A stretch of DNA of 64,000 bases, taken from Flavobacterium sp. 9R (GTDB lineage: Bacteria > Bacteroidota > Bacteroidia > Flavobacteriales > Flavobacteriaceae). Both the position numbers and the translations under genes were made by a program. Below the pieces are notes generated by a model, which worked only from the letters and a program-made list of their open reading frames with translations, was not told where the DNA came from and did no database searches. The stretch spans positions 2,985,197 through 3,049,196 of the forward strand of contig NZ_LR733413.1 in assembly GCF_902506345.1 (NCBI RefSeq), in the 5' to 3' direction. How positions within the stretch are numbered: position 1 is the first letter of the stretch; every line of letters begins with the position of its first letter. Shown piece after piece: positions 7,473-15,368 of the stretch.

Positions 7473-9404
7473 ATGCCAAATCTTGTAGATGTAACCTACG
7501 CTCAAACAGGGCAAAGTTCAAAAACTAACGAATACGGAATGCGTGAAATGCAAGCTAAAGCATTTCAAGCAAGAAACGACCAATACCTTTTGTTGAAAGC
7601 CCCGCCTGCATCAGGAAAATCTCGTGCCTTAATGTTTATTGCTTTAGACAAGTTAATCAATCAAGGAGTTAGGAAAGCAATAGTTTCGGTTCCGGAACGC
7701 TCTATTGGTGGGTCGTTTGAAAAAACAGAACTTTCTAAATATGGATTCTATGCAGATTGGGTTCCAAATGATTTATACAACCTTTGTACTCCCGGTATGG
7801 ATGGTAGTAGCAGTAAAGTTGAGGCATTCAAAAAATTTATGGGTAATGAGGAGAAAATCCTTATTTGTACTCACGCAACTTTACGTTTTGCGTTTGAACA
7901 GTTACCAACTGAATCATTTAATAATGTTTTATTAGCAATTGATGAATTTCATCATGTGTCGGCAGATGGTGAAAATCGTTTAGGAGAGTTACTCCGTTTA
8001 ATTATGAGCAAGTCAACCGCACATATTGTAGCGATGACGGGTTCTTATTTTAGAGGAGATAGTGTTCCTGTATTGATGCCTGACGACGAAGCAAAATTTG
8101 CCAAGGTAACTTACAATTACTACGAACAGTTGAATGGATACACCCATCTTAAATCGTTAGGGATAGGATATCATTTTTATCAAGGAAGATATACCTCTGC
8201 TATAAACGAAGTATTAGATACAGACAAAAAAACAATTCTTCATATTCCTAATGTGAATTCAGGAGAATCAACCAAAGACAAACATAAAGAAGTCGATATT
8301 ATTTTAGATTCGATAGGTGATGTAATTAAAGTAGATGACGTTACAGGAGTAATAACAGTTAAAAGACATGCAGACGGTAAAATACTGAAGGTTGCGGATT
8401 TAGTTAATGATAATTCAAAGGACAGAGATAAAATTCAAAATTACCTTCGCAATATGGAGTCGGTAGATGACATGGATTTAATTATTGCTCTTGGAATGGC
8501 AAAAGAAGGATTTGACTGGCCGTATTGTGAACACGCTTTGACCGTAGGGTATCGTGGTTCATTAACAGAGGTAATTCAAATTATTGGAAGATGTACTCGT
8601 GACAGCGATAATAAAACTCATGCTCAATTTACCAACTTAATTGCTCAACCTGATGCAGCAGATGATGAAGTTCGTCTTTCGGTAAATAATATGTTGAAAG
8701 CTATAACCGCTTCATTATTGATGGAACAGGTTTTAGCACCCAACTTTACTTTTAAAACTAAAATAAATGATGAGGATAAATCTACCCCGGGAGTAATTAA
8801 AATTCGGGGTTTAAAAGAACCATCATCAAATAGAGTAAGACAGATTGTTGAAGATGATTTAAACGACCTTAAAGCTACAATTCTTCAAGACCCACAGATG
8901 CTTAAAGCGATGCCGGGTAATATTGATGCTGAAGTGATAAACAAGGTTTTAATTCCTAAAATAATTCGTGTAAAATATCCTGAACTTACAGAGAACGAGG
9001 TGGAAGAAGTGAGACAATTTGTAGTTGTGGATTCTGTTATTAAGAATGGAGAAATTAAGGAAGACGGGGACAAAAGGTTTATTAGAATGGCGGGGAAATT
9101 TGTTAATATAGATGACATTCATATTGACTTAATAGACACCGTAAATCCATTTCAAAAGGCGTTTGAAATTTTATCAAAATCAGTAACTACAAATGTTCTT
9201 CGTATCATTCAAGAAACAATCGAAGCAACAAGAATTCAAATGGATTTTGAAGAAGCAAAAATATTATGGCCCAAAGTTCTTGAGTTTGTAAAATCCAATA
9301 ATCGCCAACCGTCATTAACTGCATTAGACCCAATTGAAAAAAGGATGGCAGAGTGCGTTATTTATTTAAAAGAAGAAAAGAGAAAGCAAGAACAAAATGG
9401 ATAA
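7473..9404 (+). CDS. superfamily 2 DEAD/DEAH-like helicase
   Basis: This 643-residue helicase has Walker A in KAPPASGKSRALM (near residue 45), Walker B DEFHH near residue 157, motif III MTGSYF, and motif VI QIIGRCTRD near residue 369. The layout resembles type III/type I restriction translocases and the helicases of DISARM-like systems. No nuclease domain is visible in the C-terminal 200 residues. It is third in the operon, after a 47-bp gap holding the TTAGACAT repeats, and overlaps the GIY-YIG gene by 8 bp. A role in translocating on or unwinding foreign DNA for the partner nuclease is inferred. Confidence 0.87.
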   Translation: MPNLVDVTYAQTGQSSKTNEYGMREMQAKAFQARNDQYLLLKAPPASGKSRALMFIALDKLINQGVRKAIVSVPERSIGGSFEKTELSKYGFYADWVPNDLYNLCTPGMDGSSSKVEAFKKFMGNEEKILICTHATLRFAFEQLPTESFNNVLLAIDEFHHVSADGENRLGELLRLIMSKSTAHIVAMTGSYFRGDSVPVLMPDDEAKFAKVTYNYYEQLNGYTHLKSLGIGYHFYQGRYTSAINEVLDTDKKTILHIPNVNSGESTKDKHKEVDIILDSIGDVIKVDDVTGVITVKRHADGKILKVADLVNDNSKDRDKIQNYLRNMESVDDMDLIIALGMAKEGFDWPYCEHALTVGYRGSLTEVIQIIGRCTRDSDNKTHAQFTNLIAQPDAADDEVRLSVNNMLKAITASLLMEQVLAPNFTFKTKINDEDKSTPGVIKIRGLKEPSSNRVRQIVEDDLNDLKATILQDPQMLKAMPGNIDAEVINKVLIPKIIRVKYPELTENEVEEVRQFVVVDSVIKNGEIKEDGDKRFIRMAGKFVNIDDIHIDLIDTVNPFQKAFEILSKSVTTNVLRIIQETIEATRIQMDFEEAKILWPKVLEFVKSNNRQPSLTALDPIEKRMAECVIYLKEEKRKQEQNG

Positions 9405-10602
9405 GAAGAAAATTTTAGACGACATTTTTTCTAATGACCCCTTTGGCTTGTTAAATGTTAAAGCTACTTCTTCTGCAAAAACAGAAGACCAACGTCTTGT
9501 GCAATCTTTTGATGAAATAAATGAATTTTATAAAAATCATAATAGAGAACCTCAGCAAGTAAATGATATTAACGAGAGAGGTTTATATTCAAGATTGCAA
9601 GGAATAAGAAGTAATGTTGAGAAAGTTGAAGCATTAAAAAAATATGATATAAACAATCTTCTTGATATTCCTGAACCGGAACAACTAGATTCTATAGATG
9701 ATATTTTTTCTTCTGACCCTTTTGGAATTCTTGGAGGAAGTGACGAGGGACTTTTTGATTTTAAAAATGTTCCTAATAAAGAAGAAATGGAGAAACGTTT
9801 GGCAACAGATTTTGTTGCTCGCAGAAAGCCATGTAAAGATTTTGATAAATATGAACCGTTGTTTAAACAGGTTCAAAGTGAACTAAAATCAGGTAAAAGG
9901 AAGATTGTAGATTTTAACATAAGTAACTTTCAAGAAGAGACTTTTTACGTTCATAACGGGGTACTATTTTATTTAGAGAAAATAGATTTTTCAAGAGAAG
10001 ACCATTATAGAGAAGACGGTACAAGAGTTCGTAAAGATGGTCGTACAAGATGTGTTTTTGAAAATGGCACTGAATCTAATATGCTAAAACGTTCTGTTGA
10101 AAAAATGTTGTATGATAATGGACGAGCAGTTACTCACAGCATAGACACTGATGAGATTGAGTTATTAAAAAATGCACAAACGATAACTAATGAGGATAAT
10201 TCAACTGGATTTATTTATGTGTTATCGTCATTGTCTAAAGACCCTAAAATAAAAGAAATACAACATCTTTATAAGATAGGTTATTCAACTATTCCTGTAA
10301 AGGATAGAATTAAAAATGCAGATAAAGAACCCACTTATTTGATGGCTCCCGTTAAAGTTGAAGCTGAGTATGAAACTTATAATTTGAATACTCAAAAATT
10401 TGAACAATTGCTTCATAATTTTTTCGGTTCTGCTTGTTTAAATGTTGATGTCTATGATGCAAAAGGAAAACGACATATCCCTCAAGAGTGGTTCATCGCA
10501 CCGATTCATATTATTGACCGTGTAATAGATTTAATACTCAAAGGGGAAATAATCAATTATGTGTATCACTTGCAGAGTGAGAGTATTATTAAACAGAGTT
10601 AA
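9397..10602 (+). CDS. GIY-YIG (T5orf172-type) nuclease-like protein
   Basis: This 401-residue protein has a C-terminal GIY-YIG/T5orf172 domain: GFIYVLSSL near residue 271, LYKIGYS near 292, KDRI, a possible catalytic glutamate in FEQLLHNFF, and QEWF near the end. The N-terminal third holds two copies of a short motif, DDIFSNDPFG (about residues 7-16) and DDIFSSDPFG (about 101-110), in otherwise unrelated, charged sequence. It is the last gene of the operon and overlaps the helicase gene by 8 bp. It is the only obvious nuclease candidate in the operon and so the likely cleaving subunit. Catalysis is inferred. Confidence 0.82.
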   Translation: MDKKKILDDIFSNDPFGLLNVKATSSAKTEDQRLVQSFDEINEFYKNHNREPQQVNDINERGLYSRLQGIRSNVEKVEALKKYDINNLLDIPEPEQLDSIDDIFSSDPFGILGGSDEGLFDFKNVPNKEEMEKRLATDFVARRKPCKDFDKYEPLFKQVQSELKSGKRKIVDFNISNFQEETFYVHNGVLFYLEKIDFSREDHYREDGTRVRKDGRTRCVFENGTESNMLKRSVEKMLYDNGRAVTHSIDTDEIELLKNAQTITNEDNSTGFIYVLSSLSKDPKIKEIQHLYKIGYSTIPVKDRIKNADKEPTYLMAPVKVEAEYETYNLNTQKFEQLLHNFFGSACLNVDVYDAKGKRHIPQEWFIAPIHIIDRVIDLILKGEIINYVYHLQSESIIKQS

Positions 10603-10725
10603 AATTTATAAATTAACAAAACAAGTTTTAAATTCTTTACTGTAAAAAATTGTCTCCATTTAAAAAAAAATGCCAAAATTTTTTTGCGTTTTTAGTTAGA
10701 TATTGAATCCTAAATTTTATTCATA

Positions 10726-10783
10726 CCCCTATTTGACCAGGGGGGATACCCATGCCGAGGTTAGGACATACTTCAAGGGGGGA
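10726..10783. other. GC-rich structured stretch between operon and RT locus
   Basis: Within a very AT-rich 240-bp gap, CCCCT (10726-10730) can pair with AGGGG (10739-10743). The octamer AGGGGGGA occurs twice in direct orientation (10739-10746 and 10776-10783). It precedes the small secreted gene and the reverse transcriptase and could be a structured RNA or a protein-binding site. No function is known to me. Confidence 0.35.
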
Positions 10784-10845
10784 GGTGTGTAAGCATTACA
10801 ATAAACTACATCAATATTTTGTTATTACTTTATAAATTAAGTGAT

Positions 10846-11103
10846 ATGAAAAAAGTAATTTGTTTATTTATGGTTGTTCTAACATCATCAATTTGTTTGA
10901 GTCAAACTAAAAAGAGCGGTTTAAAGGAAAAATCTTTTAAAGAAAGAGATATTGTTTTTAAATGTGATTCTCTTTCAAAGGTGTATAAACTTGATGTAGT
11001 TAGTTATAAATCCGTGATGCGCGATGGAGTAATGAGATACTTTATTTGCTATTACGGAAAAAGTGGATTGTTAGAAAAAGAAATTCCAAAGCCAGTATTA
11101 TAA
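10846..11103 (+). CDS. small secreted protein
   Basis: I chose the ATG at 10846 because it gives a classical signal peptide: MKK, then CLFMVVLTSSICLS, then a cut before QTKKSG. The mature protein is about 65 residues, basic, with KCDSLSKVYKLDVVSYKS and a conserved-looking CYYGKSGLLEKEIP end. It lies between the defence operon and the reverse transcriptase, on the same strand, 43 bp before the latter. I do not recognise the family. An exported product is unusual inside a DNA-defence cluster. Confidence 0.6.
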   Translation: MKKVICLFMVVLTSSICLSQTKKSGLKEKSFKERDIVFKCDSLSKVYKLDVVSYKSVMRDGVMRYFICYYGKSGLLEKEIPKPVL

Positions 11104-11146
11104 ATGTACGAATGAATGATGATTAGTAAATCAACTAAACTAGTAT

Positions 11147-12463
11147 ATGAAAATAGATAGAAAATCCTTCGATAAAATTTTTGAATCAAAATTTTGGATT
11201 AAATTAAAAGAAAGTATTGTTCCGTTTGAGAGCACACCTGTTAAATCAAAGTTCTTAGATGAATTATATTCAGGAATAACAGAGTTTACCTATAATCCTA
11301 AGAATCCCCGGGATTATATTGTTATAAATAAACATAATGGAATTTCACGTTATGTACCTACTTTTTCAAGAAAAGATTATTGTGTTTATTTCTTGTGTAT
11401 TAAACTACTAGAAAACGAAATAGCTATTAACAGAGTAAATGGCACATACGGAGGGTGGACTCTCGGGAATCCAATTAGGTTAAAAGAGGAACAGGAAATT
11501 CTTGAATTGGACTATATTCCTTTTAACACAATCAACGAATTTGCATGGGCTAACGAATGGCAATCTTTTCAAAATATAGCAAAGACATACAGAGATTTAG
11601 ACGATTGGAATTATTTTATAAACCTTGACATTGCAAATTTTTATGATTGTATCAATTTAACGATACTTGAAAGAAAAATTAGGCACGTTGTTCCAAAATC
11701 TAAGCAAGATGTAGTAACATTGCTATTTCATTTTTTACAGAATTGGAATAAAAAATTAGAGGGATATAATTTGAAAACGGTTGGAATCCCGCAGGATGAA
11801 ATTGGCGATTGTTCGAGAATATTAGCAAATTTTTATTTACAAGACTATGACTTAATAATGAATAATTTGTGCGACAAATATCAAGCTAAGTATATTAGAT
11901 TTGCGGACGACCAAATAATTTACACTAAAGATTTGTTAACTGCAAGAAACATTCTTTTTGACGCTTCAAGAGAGTTACTTAAAATTAATTTAAACTTTAA
12001 TAGTAGTAAAGTAAAAGAATTTAATTCAAAGGATGAATTTGATTTTTATTGGTCTTTTGAAATATTTGAGTTGTTGAAAAGCAAAAATAATAAGAGAAAA
12101 ATAAATTCAGCTATTGAGAAGTACTTCGAAAATTTGGATAGAAATTTAAAATTTAGAGATAATTCTGTCTTAAAAAGAATTCTTTCAATAGACAGTAAAT
12201 TTATCGAGCTGAAATTTAAACATCGGTTGATATCAATGTTTTTTAATCCGGACTTTCTTGCTCAATTAACAGTATGGCATTTTAAAAGAATAAGAGAATT
12301 TATTAGTAATGATAATGATTTCTTTCAAGAGCTTGATAAAATGGTATACACAGTCCCGTTTAATTCATATCATTACAATCTACTTGCATTTTATAAAATA
12401 GAAAGACCCGATTATAATTGTTCTGTTATTGAAAAAAGAATAGAAGAAATTAAATTAAAGTAA
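11147..12463 (+). CDS. reverse transcriptase with FADD active site
   Basis: This 438-residue protein has the RT palm motifs: NLDIANFYDCI (motif A, residues about 157-167), GIPQDEIGDCSRILANFYL (motif B, about 213-231) and IRFADDQIIY (motif C, about 254-263). FADD replaces the usual YADD, and QDEIGD replaces QG at motif B. There is no maturase, HNH or X domain of a group II intron, and no msr/msd-like inverted repeats directly upstream, so it is neither a typical intron nor an obvious retron. Defence RTs (Abi/UG/DRT groups) share this general build. The N-terminal SRYVPTFSRKDYCVYF and GTYGGW segments may define its subgroup. RT identity is strong; subgroup and function are not determined. Confidence 0.85.
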   Translation: MKIDRKSFDKIFESKFWIKLKESIVPFESTPVKSKFLDELYSGITEFTYNPKNPRDYIVINKHNGISRYVPTFSRKDYCVYFLCIKLLENEIAINRVNGTYGGWTLGNPIRLKEEQEILELDYIPFNTINEFAWANEWQSFQNIAKTYRDLDDWNYFINLDIANFYDCINLTILERKIRHVVPKSKQDVVTLLFHFLQNWNKKLEGYNLKTVGIPQDEIGDCSRILANFYLQDYDLIMNNLCDKYQAKYIRFADDQIIYTKDLLTARNILFDASRELLKINLNFNSSKVKEFNSKDEFDFYWSFEIFELLKSKNNKRKINSAIEKYFENLDRNLKFRDNSVLKRILSIDSKFIELKFKHRLISMFFNPDFLAQLTVWHFKRIREFISNDNDFFQELDKMVYTVPFNSYHYNLLAFYKIERPDYNCSVIEKRIEEIKLK

Positions 12464-12541
12464 ACGGGATTTTCTATCCATTTTAAAGGATAATACTTTT
12501 TAGGGTATACTTTTTATTGTGAGGTTTCAACTAACTCAATT

Positions 12542-12598
12542 TAGCAATTATTTAGCACTTTAACTAGCGCATATTCACAAAATTAGCGTGTAATTAGC
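12542..12598. repeat. five TAGC half-sites, upstream of serine recombinase
   Basis: TAGC starts at 12542, 12553, 12565, 12584 and 12595, mostly as TTAGC, with spacings of 11, 12, 19 and 11 bp. The phased spacing directly before the recombinase gene suggests a recombinase recombination site or a repressor operator. Confidence 0.45.
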
Positions 12599-12619
12599 CT
12601 TAACCTAAAAATGTGAAAT

Positions 12620-13222
12620 ATGAAAGTCCTTTATGTAAGAACTAGTACACTAGAACAAAAAACGGATAGACAACGAGTTAATGAAAAAGATTTTCAACTC
12701 TTGGTTGAGGACAAGTGTAGTGGTGCTATCCCCCTTTTTGAGAGAGATGGTGGTCGTCAATTACTTCGACTAATCGAGAAAGGAGTTTTAACGGAATTAT
12801 ATGTTTGGCAAATCGACAGACTCGGGAGATGTTTATTAGATATTCTCTCCAATATCAAATTTCTAACAGAGAAGAAAATTTGTATTCATTTCATATCTCA
12901 AGGTCTAAGTACTATTCAACCCGATGGTACAGAAAACAACATTACTAAAATGATTATTTCGATTCTCGGCACTTTAGCAGAGATGGAAAGAAATATATCG
13001 CGAGAGAGACAAATGGAGGGGATAATGGTCGCTAAACTTAAAGGCGATGTTTATACTGGGAGAAAGAGGGGAAGTTCTGAGGATGTTTATAAATTCTTAT
13101 CTAAACCAAAAAACTTAAAAGCTCTTGAATATATCAAGAAGGGTTATAAAAATGTTGAAGTGGCAAAGATTGTTGGATTGCACTATAATACCGTAACTAA
13201 AATTAAAAAATTAAAACTTTAG
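12620..13222 (+). CDS. serine recombinase, resolvase/invertase family
   Basis: This 200-residue small serine recombinase begins LYVRTSTLEQ, with the nucleophile Ser9 in the usual place. It has the catalytic-domain arginines in VWQIDRLGR, the dimer-helix region AEMERNISRERQMEGI (about 117-132), and a C-terminal helix-turn-helix (NVEVAKIVGLHYNTVTKIKK). Length is normal for the resolvase/invertase group. It is followed after 2 bases by an unknown gene, and its upstream region holds five phased TAGC half-sites. It may resolve or invert a segment of the island; no inverted gix-like pair was found. Confidence 0.9.
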   Translation: MKVLYVRTSTLEQKTDRQRVNEKDFQLLVEDKCSGAIPLFERDGGRQLLRLIEKGVLTELYVWQIDRLGRCLLDILSNIKFLTEKKICIHFISQGLSTIQPDGTENNITKMIISILGTLAEMERNISRERQMEGIMVAKLKGDVYTGRKRGSSEDVYKFLSKPKNLKALEYIKKGYKNVEVAKIVGLHYNTVTKIKKLKL

Positions 13223-13224
13223 AA

Positions 13225-13533
13225 ATGGCAAATCCCCAACTATACTCAAACTACAGACTAATAAATAATTTGTTGTCTAAAACGATAAGACAAGAATTTG
13301 GAAGTCATATCACAATAAATTTAAACCCACTAAAGTATATGTTGAATCGCACACATTATAGTTATTGGGTTGAAGGAGTTGAACAGGTGTCGTTAGATTT
13401 AAAACAACCTGTTTCTTTAAAAGAATTAAATCATATTGAGAGTAGATTGTTATCAAGTCTCAATATGATTCTTAAATGTGTGGAGTTGGAAAATTTCAAG
13501 GAAATTAAAAAAGTAAATGTCCTAATTACTTAA
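13225..13533 (+). CDS. hypothetical protein coupled to the recombinase
   Basis: This 102-residue soluble protein (NPQLYSNYRLINNLLSKT at the start, ELNHIESRLLSSLNMILKC in the middle) has no recognised motif. Its ATG lies 2 bases after the recombinase stop, so translation is probably coupled. Its end overlaps tail-to-tail by 4 bp with the opposite-strand gene at 13530. It might be an accessory factor of the recombinase, but this rests on context only. Confidence 0.6.
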   Translation: MANPQLYSNYRLINNLLSKTIRQEFGSHITINLNPLKYMLNRTHYSYWVEGVEQVSLDLKQPVSLKELNHIESRLLSSLNMILKCVELENFKEIKKVNVLIT

Positions 13534-14012
13534 AAAGGGAGTTCTTCATCCTCTATTTCGGGCACATCAACTTTCCCAATATATTGTATCTCGGACTTTT
13601 GTATCTTAAAAATATCGTTGGAAAACATTTTATTAAATTGATATTCGTCATTTTCGTGGCACTCTAATTCCAAAAAGGGAACGATATCTTTAACTCGTGT
13701 CTCCATTTCTTTAAAGTCTATTTTCTTCTTGGTTTCAAGGTAAATTCGGTACTGAACTAAATTATACGATTCGTTAATAAAGTAAAATCCTTCCGGCTTG
13801 AGTTCATTATACCATTCTTGATTAGATTTTTTGTATTGTTCCGGACCAAATAGATTAGTAGTTAGTAATCTCCAAAAATCGGTTTTGTCTTTAAAATGTT
13901 CATTAAAGATAATAGCATCAAAAGTAAGTTCAATACAATAGTAAATTTTACTCTTCTCTTTTATCAATTCGTTTAGTTGCTCTTTGATTTGTTCTCTTAT
14001 TGATATTACCAT
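13530..14012 (-). CDS. unknown protein with SSB-like acidic tail
   Basis: This 160-residue protein has an N-terminal amphipathic helix (IREQIKEQLNELIKEK), a central NQEWYNELKPEGFYF, and an acidic C-terminus ending EIEDEELPF. The tail resembles the C-terminal peptide of single-stranded DNA-binding protein (DDDIPF type), which docks repair and replication proteins. The body looks paralogous to the protein at 14651-15151: same length, same leading helix, and (T/S)N(R/Q)EW(F/Y) followed by GFY in both. Its start overlaps the upstream gene by 7 bp. I recognise no family; an ssDNA- or SSB-partner-related role is inferred from the tail alone. Confidence 0.62.
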   Translation of the reverse strand: MVISIREQIKEQLNELIKEKSKIYYCIELTFDAIIFNEHFKDKTDFWRLLTTNLFGPEQYKKSNQEWYNELKPEGFYFINESYNLVQYRIYLETKKKIDFKEMETRVKDIVPFLELECHENDEYQFNKMFSNDIFKIQKSEIQYIGKVDVPEIEDEELPF

Positions 14013-14617
14013 AGTTGTTGAAAATATTCTTTATTCAATTCTTGATGTTTGAATTTTTTTATGTTGTTGCCCAAATCGAACTTTATCATTTCTACGGGAA
14101 ATAAGGGAATGTTTTTAATCCACTTGTGATTGATTTTGTTTTCTTTGAGAGAGGTTATTCTCTCAGGAGTCAATTGCTTAATGTTGTATTCAATAAAACA
14201 TCGGTACGAAAAGATATCTGCATTACGGATATTTAATTTACCCTCATGATTTACCCGGTAGAAATGCAATATGATATTGGGTAACTCTTTACCCATGGAA
14301 TAGGAAACCGCAATCTTAAAGAAAGTTTTTGTGTCGGTTAATCGTGGTTTGATTTCTTCTAAGTATTTCATAATCCCCTCAGGAGAAAAATAGTTTTTTA
14401 TATTTTCTTCAGTTGGTTCTATTATTACTTTCCACTCTTTAATATTCAAAGGATATTTTAGTTTTTCAATTTCAATAAATTGTCTTTCTATTCCATGGTA
14501 CAGACTCTCACATTCCTCACTTTGTTGCGGGTAATCGCAATCGCTTTTAATCTCCACGGTCCCATCTTTTTCATTTTGTATTACGGGAAAACCGTAAATG
14601 TCATCTAATTTTATCAT
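14006..14617 (-). CDS. hypothetical protein, middle gene of three
   Basis: This 203-residue soluble protein has an acidic, cysteine-containing start (VEIKSDCDYPQQSEECES), a lysine-rich middle and an aromatic C-terminus (NKEYFQQLW). No motif, signal peptide or membrane segment is visible. It is translationally coupled to the next gene by a 7-bp overlap and follows the gene at 14651 after 33 bp. A 15-bp sequence directly before its start (14632-14646) recurs upstream of the first gene of the unit. I do not recognise the family. Confidence 0.62.
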   Translation of the reverse strand: MIKLDDIYGFPVIQNEKDGTVEIKSDCDYPQQSEECESLYHGIERQFIEIEKLKYPLNIKEWKVIIEPTEENIKNYFSPEGIMKYLEEIKPRLTDTKTFFKIAVSYSMGKELPNIILHFYRVNHEGKLNIRNADIFSYRCFIEYNIKQLTPERITSLKENKINHKWIKNIPLFPVEMIKFDLGNNIKKFKHQELNKEYFQQLW

Positions 14618-14631
14618 GTTATTGGTTTCAC

Positions 14632-14646
14632 TATAAATATCCCTGT
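14632..14646 (-). repeat. 15-bp repeat, copy 1
   Basis: TATAAATATCCCTGT is identical at 15287-15301. Read on the minus strand (ACAGGGATATTTATA) it precedes the start at 14617 by 14 bases. It may be a regulatory or RNA-level site shared by the three-gene unit. Confidence 0.45.
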
Positions 14647-14650
14647 CAAA

Positions 14651-15151
14651 TTAAAAGTCCCAATCAGGTTCAATAAGTTCTTGTAAAATCTCCACTTCGT
14701 AATAGTCCATCGTCTTTAATTTTCCAAAAGTTTCTGTTCCGGTTTTAATATCAAAAAGCGTGGTGAAGTATAGATTGTATAATTCCCAATCTTGAATTCC
14801 AATAGTAAGTTCTTTTGGTTTGGGTCCAATCTTATTTATTCGAACATTTAAGTCTAATTCAGTAATAGGGTTAATGCTACTAAATGCTAATACAATTTGT
14901 GTGGTATCTGTGGTTACGGAATATTTGTAAAAACCACTATCAATATTCTTAAACCACTCACGGTTAGTTAAACCGCTTGTTGCACTTTTGGAGTTGGATA
15001 ACTTTTGGAACCATTTAGAAATCGAATAATTTTTATCGAAGAACTCATTAGAGTCATATTCTAATACGACTATCGCAAAAGGTTTATTGTTTTCTGCTTC
15101 TTTGAGGTTTTCAAGTAATACTCGAATCCTCTCTGTGTTTTTTTTGTTCAT
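14651..15151 (-). CDS. unknown protein, paralogue of 13530-14012
   Basis: This 166-residue protein begins with a helix (IRVLLENLKEAENNK), followed by YDSNEFFDKNYSISKWF, TNREWFKNIDSGFYKY, and ends in the acidic-aromatic peptide IEPDWDF. By eye it aligns along most of its length with the protein at 13530-14012, including the terminal acidic-hydrophobic tail, so duplication is likely. It is the first gene of the minus-strand trio and is divergent from the gene at 15369. No known family was recognised. Confidence 0.62.
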   Translation of the reverse strand: MNKKNTERIRVLLENLKEAENNKPFAIVVLEYDSNEFFDKNYSISKWFQKLSNSKSATSGLTNREWFKNIDSGFYKYSVTTDTTQIVLAFSSINPITELDLNVRINKIGPKPKELTIGIQDWELYNLYFTTLFDIKTGTETFGKLKTMDYYEVEILQELIEPDWDF

Positions 15152-15286
15152 TGTGTCGCTTGTTTGATGTTGGCGATAATCCCTTTTGAGGATTTTATAC
15201 TGTTTATTATGTGTTTTTGGATTTTACTAGGTCTGTTTCTACGCTAAAAAGGTACTTCCTAGTACATATAAAACACTTGTTTATAT

Positions 15287-15301
15287 TATAAATATCCCTG
15301 T
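15287..15301 (-). repeat. 15-bp repeat, copy 2
   Basis: This second exact copy of TATAAATATCCCTGT lies in the divergent promoter region between the trio (start 15151) and the gene at 15369. Confidence 0.45.
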
Positions 15302-15354
15302 TTTTGCGTAAGACTATAATTGTCTAAGGAAATAGAAAAGTCGTAAAGTTGTTT

Positions 15355-15362
15355 TACCTTTG
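15355..15362 (+). promoter_or_regulatory. possible -7 box
   Basis: TACCTTTG matches the Bacteroidota TAnnTTTG box. It lies so close to the ATG at 15369 that the transcript would be leaderless or nearly so. No clear -33 element is seen. Confidence 0.3.
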
Positions 15363-15368
15363 TACTCT

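Noticed and set aside
11104..12619. Retron
   Set aside because: The gap before the RT gene is only 43 bp, and I found no a1/a2 complementary ends or msr/msd-like arms; the active site is FADD, not the retron YADD.
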